Source: Myxocyprinus asiaticus
Taxonomy: Eukaryota; Chordata; Actinopteri; Cypriniformes; Catostomidae
NCBI RefSeq assembly: GCF_019703515.2
Contig: NC_059382.1
Coordinates: 11,729,001-11,793,000, forward strand
Direction of reading: 5' to 3'
Length of the DNA: 64,000 nt
Part shown: in pieces, positions 22,306 through 33,964 of the stretch
Layout: the number at the start of each line of letters is the position of its first letter
How positions within the stretch are numbered: position 1 is the first letter of the stretch
Made by a program: the position numbers and the translations under genes
Notes under the pieces: generated by a model
The model's input: only the letters and a program-made list of their open reading frames with translations
Databases searched by the model: none
Told to the model about the DNA's origin: nothing

Positions 22306-22859
22306 TAGAATCAGAATCAGAATCAGAATCAGAATGAGTTTTATTGCTAAGTATGCTTACACATACAAGGAATTTGTCTTGGTGACAGAAGCTTCCAATG
22401 CACAAACAACACAGCAACAAGAAATAGAATCAAAATAAAAAGTGAATAGAAAATAAAGTATATATAGAAATACACAATAGGACAATATATATATATATAT
22501 ATATACAGGTATATGGATGTACAATATACAAATACAAATCTGTTATATACAGAAATGTGGTAATGGCAGAAGAGGTGTGGTATGTTGGATAAATATTAAT
22601 AGACTATGTGTATTGCACATTAATTATTGCTCAAAGGGGCAGTTTTAACTGTTCATGAGATGGATAGCCTGAGGGAAAAAAACTGTTCCTGTGCCTGACG
22701 GTTCTGGTGCTCAGTGCTTTGTAGCGTCTGCTAGAAGGCAACAGTTCAAAAAGGTAGTGGGCTGGGTGACTGGGGTCCAGAGTGATTTTTCCAACCTTTT
22801 TCCTCACTCTGGATGTGTACAGTTTTTGAAGGGAGGGCAGGCGGCAACCAATAATCCCC

Positions 22860-23740
22860 TCAGCAGTCCGAACTGTCCTTTGTAGTCTTCTGATATTTCA
22901 TAGCTGCACCAAACCAGAGAGTTACTGAAGTGCAGAGGACAGACTCAGTGACTGCTGAGTAGAACTGTATCAGCAGTGCCTGTGGCAGGTTGAACTTCCT
23001 CAGCTGGCGAAGGAAGTACAACCTCTGCTGGGCCTTTTTCACAATGGAGTCAATGTGGGTCTCCCACTTCAGGTCCTGTGAGATTGTAATGCCCAGGAAC
23101 CTGAATGACTCCACTGTTGCCACAGTGCTGTTTAGAATGGTGAGGGGGGTCAATGTTGGGGTGCTCCAGGTTGTTTTGACTACACCAGTGAGCCAGCCGT
23201 TCAACCTCCCTTCTGTGCAGTCATTTGTATACAGGGAGAAGTGTAGTGGGGAGAGCACACATCCCTGGGGGGCACCAGTGCTGATTGTATGTGTGCTGGA
23301 AATGAATTTCAACCTGTCTCACCAGCTGCTGCCTGTCCATCAGAAAGCTGGTGATCCACTGACAGATAGACGTGGGAACAGAGAGTTGGTATAATTTAGT
23401 CTGGAGAATAGCTGGGATGATGGTGTTGAAAGCCAAAATGAAGCCCACAAAATGCCTATATCCCTGGTCTGTCCAGATGTTGCAGGATATGATGCAATCC
23501 CATGTTGACTGCATCATCCACAGACTTTTTTGCTCAATAAGCAAATTGAAGGGGATCTAGAAAGGGTCTAGTAATGTCCTTCAAGCAGCATGGGACTTCA
23601 CACTGCTCCAGTGATCTATTGAAGATCAGTGTGAAGATGGGGGCCAGCTGGTTAGCACAGGATTTTAGACAAGTGGGTGAAACACCATATGGGCCCTGTG
23701 CTTTCCTTGTCTTTTGTTTTAAGAAGACACGGCACAGCAC
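22860..23740 (-). pseudogene. LINE reverse transcriptase, deleted
   Basis: The RT begins with QKTRKAQGPYGVSPTCLKSC and NQLAPIFTLIFNRSLEQCEV. It then jumps to DITRPFLDPLQFAY, so the fingers segment normally between them is missing. The palm part reads AFNTIIPAILQTKLYQLSVP and PTSICQWITSFLMDRQQLV. After STGAPQGCVLSPLHFSLYTN the sequence goes directly to GRLNGWLTGVVKTTWSTPTL, so the block with the (F/Y)ADD catalytic motif has been lost. The C-terminal part SFRFLGITISQDLKWETHID and RLYFLRQLRKFNLPQALLIQ is well preserved. The frame changes at least twice. It cannot be active. Confidence 0.87.
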
Positions 23741-23812
23741 TTCTTCACAGATCTTAAGTGCAGGTTGAGTAGTAGGAGGGGGGAGGAGGGGGGTTGCAGG
23801 GGGTGTTGATGT

Positions 23813-24330
23813 TTATGTGAAGTGAAGGTCAGAGCGGGTGTGGGGTGTGAGATTGTGCTTTTCAAATCTACAGTAGAACACATTCAGGTCGTCAGCCGGT
23901 TGTTGGTCCACTACAGTGTTGGGGGTAGGGGTCCTGTGGTTAGTAAGTTGTTTCAAGCCACTCCACACTGATGCAGGGTCGTTAGCTGAAAACTTGTTTT
24001 TCATCTTATCAGAGTATCTTCTTTTATCCACTCTGATATCCTTATACAGTGTGTTCCTGGCCTGAGTGTACAAGACTTTTTCCCCACCTCTGTAAGCATC
24101 CTCTTTTGTCTGACGAAACTGCCTGAGCTCTGCTGTAAACCACGGTTTGACATCGTTGTATGTTAAATAAGTCCTAGTAGGAATGCACATATCCTCACAG
24201 AAACTGATATATGATTCCACAGTATCTGTGAGCTCGTCCAGGTCTGTGGCTGCAGCCTCAAAACACTCCAGTCAGTGCAGTCAAAGCAGGCTTGTAGTAC
24301 CAGCTCTGCTTCATTGGTCCATCTCTTTAC
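23813..24330 (-). pseudogene. LINE endonuclease-RT linker
   Basis: Continues the LINE protein on the far side of the hAT insertion: LTETVxSYISFCEDMCIPTR-like sequence from about 24240, then KPWFTAELRQFRQTKEDAYR, DKRRYSDKMKNKFSANDPAS and DDLNVFYCRFEKHN. This is the basic linker that joins endonuclease to RT in fish L2-like elements. The join with the endonuclease side (25878 onward) is continuous once the inserted element and one copy of its 8-bp target duplication are set aside. Confidence 0.8.
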
Positions 24331-25869
24331 TAGGGCTGCCCCCGACCAAAGATTTTCCTAGTCAACTAGTATGCGTTAGTTTAAGCCATTAGTCGACTAG
24401 TCGCATGTTTATGATATTCATTTAATTACTTAAATGTATTTTAAGAATCAGAAATTGGTTTGAGTTCCAGGGCTGAGAAATAATGTTATAAGTAACATTG
24501 CTAACACTGTTCTACATTACAGAGAAATGCTAAACTGTAATAATGAGTCTTTAAAATATACATTTTACAAACGCACGCACGAAGCGAGCTGCAGTCACAC
24601 CGGCAAAAGTGGTAATGATTCTGAATGTGTCGGAAAAACCAGCAAGGACACTGTCTAAACATTTTGTGAATTTATAGAGAGAAATGCACATTAGGGTTGT
24701 GCCAACAGATGATGATCTCGGGGATTGATGATGGTCAGAGTGATCGCCAATAGTTGATACCTTTGATGATGTCAAGATGATATTTGGCCCGTTTTCCCAT
24801 GTATTAAATTGTTGTTAATATTATTATTATTATTAGGCTATTATTATTATCAAATTAATATTAAAAATAATTTGTCCGTAGACACACAGACACACGCTTG
24901 AAGAAACACACTTTATTATATTTTTAAGAACAGATGACAGCCGTCTATGCGCATGTATGATGCTCTGATATGATGCTCTGAACTGTGTACAGTCTCATGG
25001 AACACGCGCATGTAAAAGGTTCTCACTCTTTCTTTGTTTCTGTCTTCTGAATTATAATTTTTTATTTTTTTTTGTGCAAGAACAGTATCGTATATGAGTG
25101 CTGCAAATGACCTCAGACATCTCAGTTCAGGAGGTGCTTTGAGTTAATTCGCTTTATTTCCACAGAGCAGTTCATTGTGAACGCAATTCTGCAGCCTGTA
25201 AAATAATGCAAAATATATAAAATAATACAAAAACACGTTCACCTCGAACCATGGTTTATATTTCTGTGATTATTATCATCATTATAATTATTATTTTTTA
25301 CATTTATAATAGTTTTTATGTCTTCATTTGTGTAAGTCATTTTTCAGCTGCATGTTTAGATGGATACATGCCTGACGGTAAATGGAAAGGTGTATATATA
25401 TATTATTCTTTTATCACTTCATTATTTTATTTGCTTTTTCATTTCGTTTGGAGTGCAATTTGAATTTAGAAATTTTATTTGATTTAAGTTTTTTGTTTTT
25501 TAATAAATTAATGTAATTTTCAATGCAATATCAGTAAAGCAAGAATATTCACCGATCCCTCACCGAACAACACACATTTTAATTGCACTTATATTTTTTC
25601 CAGTTTCATTTGAATTTTTAGTTAAAATAAATAAAAAATAAAGTTCAAAGTTTGAAATCAAGGTGTCTTGCTTTATTGTGTAGGCTTAACCCTAACCCTG
25701 CTTATTGAAAATTACCCCATAGTACCACCTAGCATTCAACCAGCGGTAATACCGGTGTTCGTCAGTTTCCTGTGGAGTTTTTTCAGCAACCAACCGACCA
25801 ATCAAAACTTGGTCGACCAAGACTCTTCTCATCGACTAACGTTTGGTCGACTATCAGGGGGTAGCCCTA
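24331..25869. mobile_element. hAT-type non-autonomous element, perfect 8-bp TSD
   Basis: A 1539-bp element with matching ends. The left end is tagggctgcccccgaccaaa; the right end, read inward on the other strand, is tagggctaccccctgatagt followed by cgaccaaac. Both ends also carry 'gtcgactag'-like motifs further in. It is flanked by CTCTTTAC at 24323-24330 and again at 25870-25877, an exact 8-bp duplication, which is the hAT hallmark. The interior is AT-rich with (TTA)n and (ATT)n runs and has no transposase. Removing it restores the LINE reading context, confirming the boundaries. Confidence 0.92.
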
Positions 25870-25877
25870 CTCTTTAC

Positions 25878-26853
25878 AGTCTTTACTACAGGTTTAGCTG
25901 ATTTTAGTATCTGCCTGTAGGTTGGAAGAATTTGAACCAGACAGTGATCAGAGAGTCCCAAAGCTGCTCGAGGGACAGAGCGATATGCATCCTTTATTGT
26001 TGTGTAGCAATGATCCAGTATATTTCTGTCTCTGGTTGGGCATGTAATGTGCTGTTTGTATTTGGGCAGTTCACGTGTGAGGTTTGCTTTGTTAAAATCC
26101 CCAAGAATAATAATAACTGAGTTCGGGTATTGTTGTTCCGTGTCTGTGATCTGATCAGCCAGCTGTTGCAGTGCTGCGTTCACGCACATGTGTGGAGGAA
26201 TATAAACACACCAGAATAAATGAGGAAAACTCCCGTGGTGAGTAGAAAGGCTTACAGTTAATAAAGAGCGCTTCCAAATTAGGACAGCACATCTTTTTTA
26301 ATGTTGTTACATCTGTACACCAACTTTCATTGATGCAAAAGCATGTTCCACTGCCTCTCGTTTTCCCCGTTAATTCCGCGATGTGATTTGCTCTGAACAG
26401 CTGAAAGCCCAGCAGATGTAACGCACTGTCCAGAATGGCTTCACTCAGTCAGGTTTCTGTGAAGCACAAGGCAGCAGAGGTTGAAAAGTCCTTGTTTGTA
26501 CGGGTGAGGTGATGTAGTTAATCAGTTTTGTTAGGAAGAGAGCGGAGATTCGCTAGATAAATACTCGGCAGCACTGTTCGATAGCCGCACTGATGAAGCC
26601 TGACCAGCGCACCAGCTCCTTTCCCTCGCCTGCGTCTCTTAAACAACACAGCTGTGCCTCCGACTAAAATGTCCAGCAAAGCGTCCGAATAGTCAAAAAC
26701 CAGGAAAAGATTGTCTGGTATGTGCTGCCAAATGTTCAGCAGTTCGTCCCTGGTAAAACTGTTTGGAAAAAGATTGCTAAACACAGGACAAACAAACAAA
26801 AACAACAAAAGAATTGGAGAGCTCCACACCGTGGCTGCCATCCGCGGCGCCAT
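25878..26853 (-). pseudogene. LINE endonuclease region
   Basis: Opens with ATG at 26853 (MAPRMAATVWSSPILLLF) and reads KGAGALVRLHQCGYRTVLPS, then IYLANLRSLPNKTDE, a common start of fish LINE endonucleases. Its later part (26189-25878) contains SVIIILGDFNKANLTREL, where GDFN is a conserved catalytic block, LDHCYTT, and ALGLSDHCLVQI, where SDH is the catalytic His block. The middle (26517-26190) has frameshifts and an early stop. The endonuclease nicks target DNA in target-primed reverse transcription. Confidence 0.83.
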
Positions 26854-26868
26854 CTTAGAATATTTTTT

Positions 26869-28149
26869 TTGAATTTAGTGCAAATTTTCCCTTCATTTAC
26901 CTGTACATTTGTCTTCTGGATTTTGGAAAATAATTATGTAACATTCTAAAATAATTTCAGCACATTTTCGGACTAAATATTAAGTCTAATATTTGGATAT
27001 ATTAACAGGCCTACCAACTCTATTGATAAAAGTGTCATTAATTTGTTTAGGCTAATAAATTCATTATAATGCAATGTGAGGCTAAATAGAAAAGAAATTT
27101 TGCGCTAAAAATGGTTACATTTGTGAATGGCAATTGTTGTTAAAGTTAAACATTTTTTTAACTTTTTTATGTTTCGGTTCTTGAACACAGTTTTCCCTTG
27201 GCACACCCAAAGCCTTGTTTCTAGCTATGGCTTTCCAATGATCCACATATATCAATACAAGTTATGAAACATTCCGTATTCTCTGATAAACTGTGGAAAT
27301 GCGAGAAAGAAACATTTAAGTTGCACTTATGATTTTAGAGCGGTTAAAAGCCCTTGATAATTTACTTAGTTTTTACTTTATTCTTTAATTATTTTTGGGA
27401 AAAGCGCTGAAGAGATTAAATACTACTTTAGTGATACTAATGTCCAACTTAGTGCCTTAGGAAACCCAGCCATGGACAAATAAGTGAAATGAGAATAAAT
27501 AGTTTCCAATTCAGGACTGGTCACCCTAATACATTATATGCAATGCCTACCTACACAGCAATCAGCGCTTCAAACATCTGAGTTATGTAATAGCCTGGAC
27601 AATGTATCGGCAATCTTTTATAAACATTTTTAAAAGCCAATGCATTCCACATACTGGTCTGCACTTCACTACAGCATAAATGCATCCGCTACACACGGTC
27701 CAGTGGATCATGCTGTGCACACCTTTTGATAGAGATTTTGATATCTGACAGCTAAATAAAACAGCCTGTGTGTCTAAGAAGTAGGCTAAGAAATTTTGCG
27801 TGCAGATGCGAGAGACATCAATAGACTATTTCTAAAACAGACAACTAATATTTCTCTGGCACACATAGGTTGCAGAAGCCATGCCTACGCAGAAAAATGT
27901 TGGCACGAAGCTCTGTCTATAGACCCTTCCCTGACTGGTACAGTTTGTGTCACAGGGATTCCTTAGTCCGGTTGCTTAATGAGAGAGAAATAATATGTAG
28001 TTGCCTTAAAAGATGAGTAGTGGTGGATAATTATCCTTTGCATGGCTTGAAGAACTGATGATGGTTGACCAATCAGTGGAAAGGTGTGTTTTATGCCCAC
28101 CCACATGTGCAATTCAAATATTTATCTATTTTCTATCCATGAACAATTT
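26869..28149. other. Intergenic, no gene seen
   Basis: AT-rich sequence with no recognised family. Words near 27440 ('gccttaggaaacccagccat') resemble parts of common teleost DNA transposons, without ends that I can define. Confidence 0.5.
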
Positions 28150-28530
28150 TGAAAAACAAACTATCAAAACATACGTGGCTGTTCTCTCTACCTGTAGCTT
28201 TGGTCTTCAGCAGTCAACATCTGATCGCATTGCACCACCTACTGGTGAGAACGAATAGCAGCAGGATGAGAATGTGCTTGGTACTCTGCTGCTTTTCCTG
28301 CAGTTCCCAGATGTGGAAGGTTGAATTTCCAACAGAATTTGAACTTTAGTCTTGAATTTAGCTCCATACCCATTCACTTCCATTGTTAGTACTGTCTCAC
28401 TGTAATCCAAATGTTTGCTTTTTTAAAGAAAAGGATGGACAAGAAGAAATTAATGCATTTGTGACATTACATTATGCCACAAATGCTGTCCATTTAGCTT
28501 AACTTGTAATCAAAATAGGATATTCCTTTA
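28150..28530 (+). repeat. Unclassified dispersed repeat, copy B
   Basis: Inverted relative of 17985-18960. It shares 'cctgtagctttggtcttcag' and 'gttcccagatgtggaaggtt' with the reverse complement of copy A, and continues through 'gccacaaatgctgtccattt'. Confidence 0.65.
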
Positions 28531-29108
28531 ATTTACATTTTGACAATTAAGAGAGTATAAGAAATTAATAACAGATCCTGTATAGCTTAATCTTAATAAT
28601 AAATCAGGGATAATGTACAGTCAGCTGTCAACCTGACAGGGTGATCAGGACTTGTATCACACTGAAGGGGTTTATTTTGCGATAAAAACCGGCTGACTGT
28701 ACATTATACTGCTTATTACTCGGCTAGTAACCAAATAAATAAATACGTGTACATAAAATATTAATTTGTGTTGAAATTATGTAATTTAAGAAGAAAGAAA
28801 TCACTGAACAGCTGGAATCCACCTCCGGCTTGCGTCAGAGTTCTGTTGCTGTTTACTTTGTAAAAATGACTGTCTGACTCCTCATTATTCAGCTTTTTAC
28901 AAGACTATTTTCCAAATAAATCAATAAATGCTCAACTTAAAAGATCGCACAGTGATCCAAGAAGCAGGAGAGACAGCTTGCAGAACCCAGATGAGCGGTC
29001 TGATACGTCTTGCCCGGATGTGCAGTTGTTACAGAGCAATATCTGACCACTTGATGGCAACATTGACCAATCAGAATAGAGTATTCCAGAGAGCTGTGCA
29101 AAAACCAT

Positions 29109-29300
29109 TTTACATTTACACATTTGGCAGACACTTTTATCCAAAGCAACTTACAGTGCCCTTATTACAGGGACAATCACCCTGGAGCAACCTGAAGTTA
29201 AGTGCCTTGCTCAAGCACACTATGGTGGTGGTTGTGGGGATTGAACCAACAACCTTTTGCTTACCAGTTCAGTGGTTTAGTCCACTACACCACCACCACA
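29109..29300 (+). repeat. Common teleost interspersed repeat
   Basis: The block 'catttggcagacacttttat', 'ccaaagcaacttacagtgcc', 'ttgctcaagcacactatggt', 'gattgaaccaacaacctttt' is a repeat I recognise as present in very many teleost genomes. It has no coding role. The short frame overlapping it (28928-29359) is a chance ORF. Confidence 0.75.
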
Positions 29301-29755
29301 CCATTTTGAACATATTATGTTATTTGTCATTCTTTAATACACTTAACTTGATACATTGACACATTGCAAATGGTGCTTATTTGCTTTATTACTATAGTTG
29401 CACGATTCCATTTACCTTGTGAGGAGGAGTGGGTAGAAGTTGAGGTCTGAACTGAAATCTGGCCAATTACTCTACAAATCTGCTTTACCTCCCTTTTTAT
29501 TGTCTAATAAATTATTGCTTTGATTTGCTATGTACAGTACGTTCACTTCAATAATAAAAATAAAAGAAAACAACTGTTAGGCTTGAATCTGGAGATATTT
29601 TTCAACTGAATTTCAATTTAATGTTTTTAAGTTTTTCCTTTGTTTTTCCAGAAAAATAATCTCTTGACTAAATGTTTCAATCCCCAGATAAATGTTAATA
29701 ATAATGTAATTGTTTTGATAGTAACATAAGCAACACTTGCAGTATAAACAACTTC
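29301..29755. other. Intergenic, no gene seen
   Basis: AT-rich spacer between the interspersed repeat and the duplicated block before DIRS copy 1. Confidence 0.5.
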
Positions 29756-30012
29756 ATAATGATCCTATGATTTACAGTCCTCAAGGTGAGAAGAGACTAC
29801 ATTTTCCCTGGTGTCAGTGCTGTTTATACTTGGTCTCCTCTGCATTGGCTCATTAACAGGTGAAGATTGACAAACAGATGAGTTACTCTGGAGCAAAAAC
29901 ACTTTTAAACTTTCAATAAAAAATGATGCAACTCTTGATAAATTTTCAAACACAGAAAACTTTAGAAAACTGAGTTTAGAAAAATTATCAATCATTAATA
30001 TGAAAGAAAATT
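29756..30012 (+). repeat. Direct-repeat block left of DIRS copy 1
   Basis: Homologous to 33580-33875, with the shared words 'gatttaca', 'ctcaaggtgag', 'ggtgtcag', 'ctgtt', 'gatgcaactcttg' and 'gtttgacaaacagat' in the same order and with several indels. The two copies bracket DIRS copy 1 and the receptor scrap, so this is an old tandem duplication. Confidence 0.7.
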
Positions 30013-30409
30013 ACATTCCCTATCTGTCACTCACCCGACATTGTGTCGATGTAGTGACACTAGGGGTCACCTCTGCTTTTTTTAAGGCCAATGGGAATTG
30101 GCGAGTTGAATTTGCATGCCACTCCACCGGACATACGGGTAAAAAAGGAGCTGGTATGCAACAACTCATTCAGATTTTCTCTTCGGAGCCGAGCGGTTGT
30201 ATTCAGTGCACTGAATTCAATTCTCTCCAAAGATGCACCTCAAAACTGCTGGATTTACGGCACATTTCAGCAGCTTCTCCTCCTCTGCACCCGTGGAGTG
30301 CAGAGAATGCCCCTGGGCGCTTCGCCAGAGCGAAAATAAGAGAGTATATTCTAAAAGAGTATATTTTCATTCACAAAAAGAGTGGCACACACGGAACGTC
30401 TTTTTAAAG

Positions 30410-31560
30410 ATGACTTTCCGTTTGTGTGTTATTCCTGGTTGCGGTCGATATCTCTCCGCTTCTGACGGCCACGATCGCTGTCTTACGTGTCTTGGCACTG
30501 CCCACGCGGAGACATCATTCGTGGATGAGTCATGTCCTCATTGCGAGAACATGACCATGGCAACGTTGCGATCACAGCTTGCATTCGTAAGAAAGCAAGC
30601 CACTCCAGCGGCTCCCCACACCAGTCCTTCTACCTACGGGTTTGAGGCCGCGTCGGTTAGCACTGGGGGCGATTTGGGGACATCAATGGGACCACCTCTG
30701 CCGGGTATTCCCCCACGGACCTCCCATTCCCCAGCACACTTGCTTCCCCCGGTCGGGCACTCAGACGTGACTGCCGGCTCATCTCAGGGTGAGTTCGACC
30801 TCTTGTTCAGAGCCCGGGAAGACGATGAGTTATCGAGCGCAGCATCAGAGAGCGGGCTCATCCAGTCTGACGCAAAGGCTTCGGCTGTGCTCCCTCCTTC
30901 GGGAATGGTCGCCCAATCTCAGGCCGATGCGAAAATGACCGACATTCTTTCCCGGGCGGCTGCAAGCGTAGGGCTAGAGTGGAACCCTCCACTCTCCCCT
31001 GAACCCTCGTGGCTCGACGATTGGTTCCTGGACAAACCGCCTCCGCCCTGCACGCCATGGCTCTCCTGCAAGTACACCAAGCCAAGGCGCTAAAAGAACT
31101 GCACGAGGGTAGTTCTGACCCGGGATTGATGCAGGAACTGCGCTCGGCAACCGACCTCGCTCTCCGGGCGACGAAGGTCACGGCGCGGTCTCTCAGTCAG
31201 GTGATGTCCACCCTGGTGGTCCAGGAGCGCCACCTCAACTTGGCTCAACTTGGTCGAGATGGGAGCGGCGGACAAGGCATGGTTCCTTGACGCCTCCATT
31301 TCTCAGGTTGGCCTGTTTGGCGACACCGTCGAGGACTTTGCCCTGCAGTTCTTGGTGGTGAAGAAGCAGACGGAGGCCTTACAACATATCCTGCCCCGGC
31401 GTGGCTTAAGACCTGCATCCTGTCTGCTCGTCACCAAGGGCGTCCTCCTGCAGCAACAACACCGGTTCCGCCGCAGCCTGCTCCCGTGGCCCAGCTCCGG
31501 CGTGGAGCCTCCGCAGGAAGCAGATGCCACCCGTCTCACAGCCGGCCGCTAAGAACCCGA
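30410..31560 (+). pseudogene. DIRS gag, copy 1
   Basis: Starts at ATG 30410 with MTFRLCVIPGCGRYLSASDG, then HDRCLTCLGTAHAETSFVDE and SCPHCENMTMATLRSQLAFV. The spaced Cys and His residues look like the N-terminal zinc-binding segment of fish DIRS gag. The middle is Ser/Pro-rich and acidic (REDDELSSAASESGLIQSDA). After a frame change near 31060 it continues as LQVHQAKALKELHEGSSDP, LALRATKVTARSLSQVMSTL and a second shift to DKAWFLDASISQVGLFGDTV. Copies 3 and 4 carry the same blocks, so the identity of the ORF is consistent. At least two frameshifts. Confidence 0.83.
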
Positions 31561-31989
31561 GGAAGGCTTCGAAGGACCCCCGAGACGGGCGAACAAGGGG
31601 CGAGGAGACCCGCCTCTGATAGAAAGACCACTCCATCCCCCGGTCGAGGGCCGGGAGGAGAATCTTTTGTCGCCACATGCCCAGGAGGCTGCGGCACCCA
31701 AAATCTTGAAAAAAGAATGGTTTTCTCGTCTCCTGGGACGCACGGCCGTCGTCACGACCACTGTCCACCGTCCCATTTTGCCATGGCGCTCCAGCGGCGG
31801 ACCCCCCGCCCCTGTGCGCCCAGCTGTGGCACAAACACGCCCACACGGGATTGGTTCCGGTGGACTACGGGGACGAGATTCCTCCTCACCTCTCCTCGAC
31901 CAATCTTATGGTGGGCGGCAGGAGCCAGGTAAGTGCTTCGTTGTTCCTGGACTCAGCACGGCCATAGGGCTCGAGTCCCCTCAACATGG

Positions 31990-33027
31990 CACCTCGAGCT
32001 CCGCCCTGCCGGTACGTCCAACGTGATCATTCCCTTGGTCCCCCTCGCCCTGAGTTTGAGCGCGTGACTCGCGCTTTCCAACCCATCGTGATGGCTGACC
32101 TGGACTGTCTGACTCGGCTATGTGATTCAGTTCGCCAGGCGCCCGCCCAGGTTCAGTGGCATCCGCTTCACCTCGGTGAAGGGCGAGAACACCGCTACCT
32201 TGCATGTGGAGATCAAGACCCTTCTGCGCAAGGGCGCAATAGAGCCTGTCCCTCCAACTGAGATGAAGAAAGGGTTCTACAGCCCTTGCTTCATCATACC
32301 GAAGAAAGGCAGTGGGTTGCGACCAATCCTGGACCTGCGAGTACCAAATCGGGCTTTGCACAGACTCCCGTTCAAGATGCTGATGCAAAAATGCATTCTA
32401 GTGAGCGTCCGGCATTGAGATTAGTTTGCGGCGGTAGACCTGAAGGATGCGTACTTCCACGTCTCGGTCTTACCTTGACACAGTCTTACTTCACATCACT
32501 CAGGTTGATGCATATGAGACCGCTTCAGTACTGGCTTCAGACTCGAGTCCCGAGAGGGCATAGTGCCGCGGGACACATCGCGTGGCCATTTCGCTAATCT
32601 GTCTCCGCCTCTTCAGTCCTTGGACCAACCTTGCATTTCTAAGGGCAGGGGTTCCCCAGAGCAGGTCTCCAGGCGCGTCGTGGTTACAACAGACGCCTCC
32701 AAGATGGGCTGAGGCACCGTATGCAACGGGCACACAGCCGCCGGCTCCTGGACTGGCCCACGGCTGTGTTGGCACATCAACTGCCTAGAGTTGTTGGCAG
32801 TACTGCTCACCCTGCGGAGGTTCCGGCCGTTGATCCAAGGCAAGCACATGTTGGTCCGGACTGACAACACAGTAGAGTACATCAACCGTCAAGGTGGTCT
32901 AAGCTTCCGTTGCATGTCACAACTTGCCCGCTGTCTCCTCCTCTGGAGTCAGCAGCGCTTCAAGTCGCTACAAGCCACTCACATCCCGGGCGACCTCAAC
33001 ACCGCAGTGGATGCGCTGTCACATAAG
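31990..33027 (+). pseudogene. DIRS RT-RNase H, copy 1, palm deleted
   Basis: RT begins near 32150 with GIRFTSVKGENTATLHVEIK and KGFYSPCFIIPKKGSGLRP, then ILDLRVPNRALHRLPFKMLM. After FAAVDLKDAYFHVSVLP it jumps to MHMRPLQYWLQTRVPRG, so the palm with the Y-x-D-D motif is missing (deletion near 32480-32500). RNase H follows: VVVTTDASKMG, CWHINCLELLAVLLTLRRFR and MLVRTDNTVEYINRQGG. The last readable DIRS residues are ATHIPGDLNTAVDALSHKSL. Stop codons occur within the RT. Confidence 0.84.
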
Positions 33028-33028
33028 T

Positions 33029-33190
33029 CATTAATCATTGTAGTCCTGTCACATCTTGAGATTTTTCTTGCCTTGAGTAAAATTACTTGGGAAAGACGTA
33101 TTGGGGTCCTGAAGACCTATTTCTCACTTAAACTTTCTAATTTACATTTTAAATACAGCTGACTCAAAGATGTAATTAATGTCTGCATTC
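33029..33190 (+). pseudogene. Olfactory receptor scrap fused to DIRS copy 1
   Basis: Starting within two bases of the DIRS breakpoint, the sequence reads IIVVLSHLEIFLALSKITWE and RRIGVLKTYFS. This aligns with TM5 to the start of TM6 of the receptor at 44426 (IIIVLSYLAIFHALSKITTW, EGRLKALKTCVS). It then loses about 125 bp and resumes with tttaaatacagctgactcaa, matching the segment encoding LNTAE just after TM7. It is a double-deleted remnant of the plus-strand receptor family and shows that the receptor array once extended at least to 33 kb. Confidence 0.85.
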
Positions 33191-33964
33191 ATCACCCCAA
33201 GTATTTCAAACTGGTTTCAAAATGTCCGTTTACAACATAATATGGTAATAAAAAACCTGCTTTTGAATTATTTTTCATTAGAGCTTAAATTAGTACATGG
33301 ACAGATACTCTTCATGAAATATTTTATCATAAATACATTTATTTAAACAGGATTGAATATAGAGAAATCAATGGATGATGGAATATAGAGAACTGTAGTT
33401 TATATGTAAAGTTTATTAAAACTAAAGCTGTCGCCATAAGATATCAATCATTTCACTCCTCTATTCTTATAACAATTCGAGGCCAAGTTTCACTCTGATG
33501 TAAGCATGATGGTCTTAGTTTACTATTATATTACTACTATTAAGATTCTATTATATATACATATATAATATTATTACTAATGATTTACATACTCAAGGTG
33601 AGGTGAGACAGGATTTCCCAGGTGTCAGAGCTGTTTCTACTTGGTCCCCTATGCATCACAATACATCAACACATTATTAAGCATCTATAATGAGAGCTGC
33701 TCATTACCAGAAGTTTGACAAACAGATAAAAAATAAACACTTTTAACCTTTTCAATCAAAGGTGATGCAACTCTTGCTAAAAGTTTCAAAACAACTGCAC
33801 AAAACTTTCTACACTAGTATTAGAAAAAGAATCAATCTTTAACAATTTCATCATATTTGATAGTAAAAGAAATTGGCATACTGTAATTTACTAATTCTGT
33901 ATACAGTATTTCTGATTTGCCACAATACATTTTTAAAAGTACACATGTATGTATGTCTTATGTC
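33191..33964 (+). other. Receptor 3' flank and duplicated block
   Basis: No gene. It includes the direct-repeat block 33580-33875 (partner 29756-30012) and a TATATA microsatellite at 33550-33568. Confidence 0.55.

Larger units (their letters stand above)
22306..26868 (-). mobile_element. Non-LTR retrotransposon (LINE), split by a hAT insertion
   Basis: A long but dead LINE, probably of the L2/CR1-like group common in fish. The order on the minus strand is N-terminal region, apurinic-type endonuclease, reverse transcriptase, 3' UTR, and a tail of five AGAATC units at 22307-22335. Short tandem tails are typical of this group and mark the 3' end. The 5' part begins near 26868, with the ATG at 26853. 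A separate element (24331-25869) interrupts the linker. Net coding length without the insertion is about 3 kb. The clade is inferred from motif style only. Confidence 0.85.
30015..33027 (+). mobile_element. DIRS-like element, copy 1 (3' truncated)
   Basis: Tyrosine-recombinase retrotransposon of the DIRS group, in plus orientation. Its 5' end, attccctatctgtcactcac at 30015, matches the terminus of copy 4 read on the minus strand. The order is gag (30410 onward), RT and RNase H. The end falls inside the RNase H/post-RNase H part, so the recombinase and the 3' terminal repeats are absent. GC content is visibly higher than in the surrounding DNA, as in all four DIRS copies here. Confidence 0.87.
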
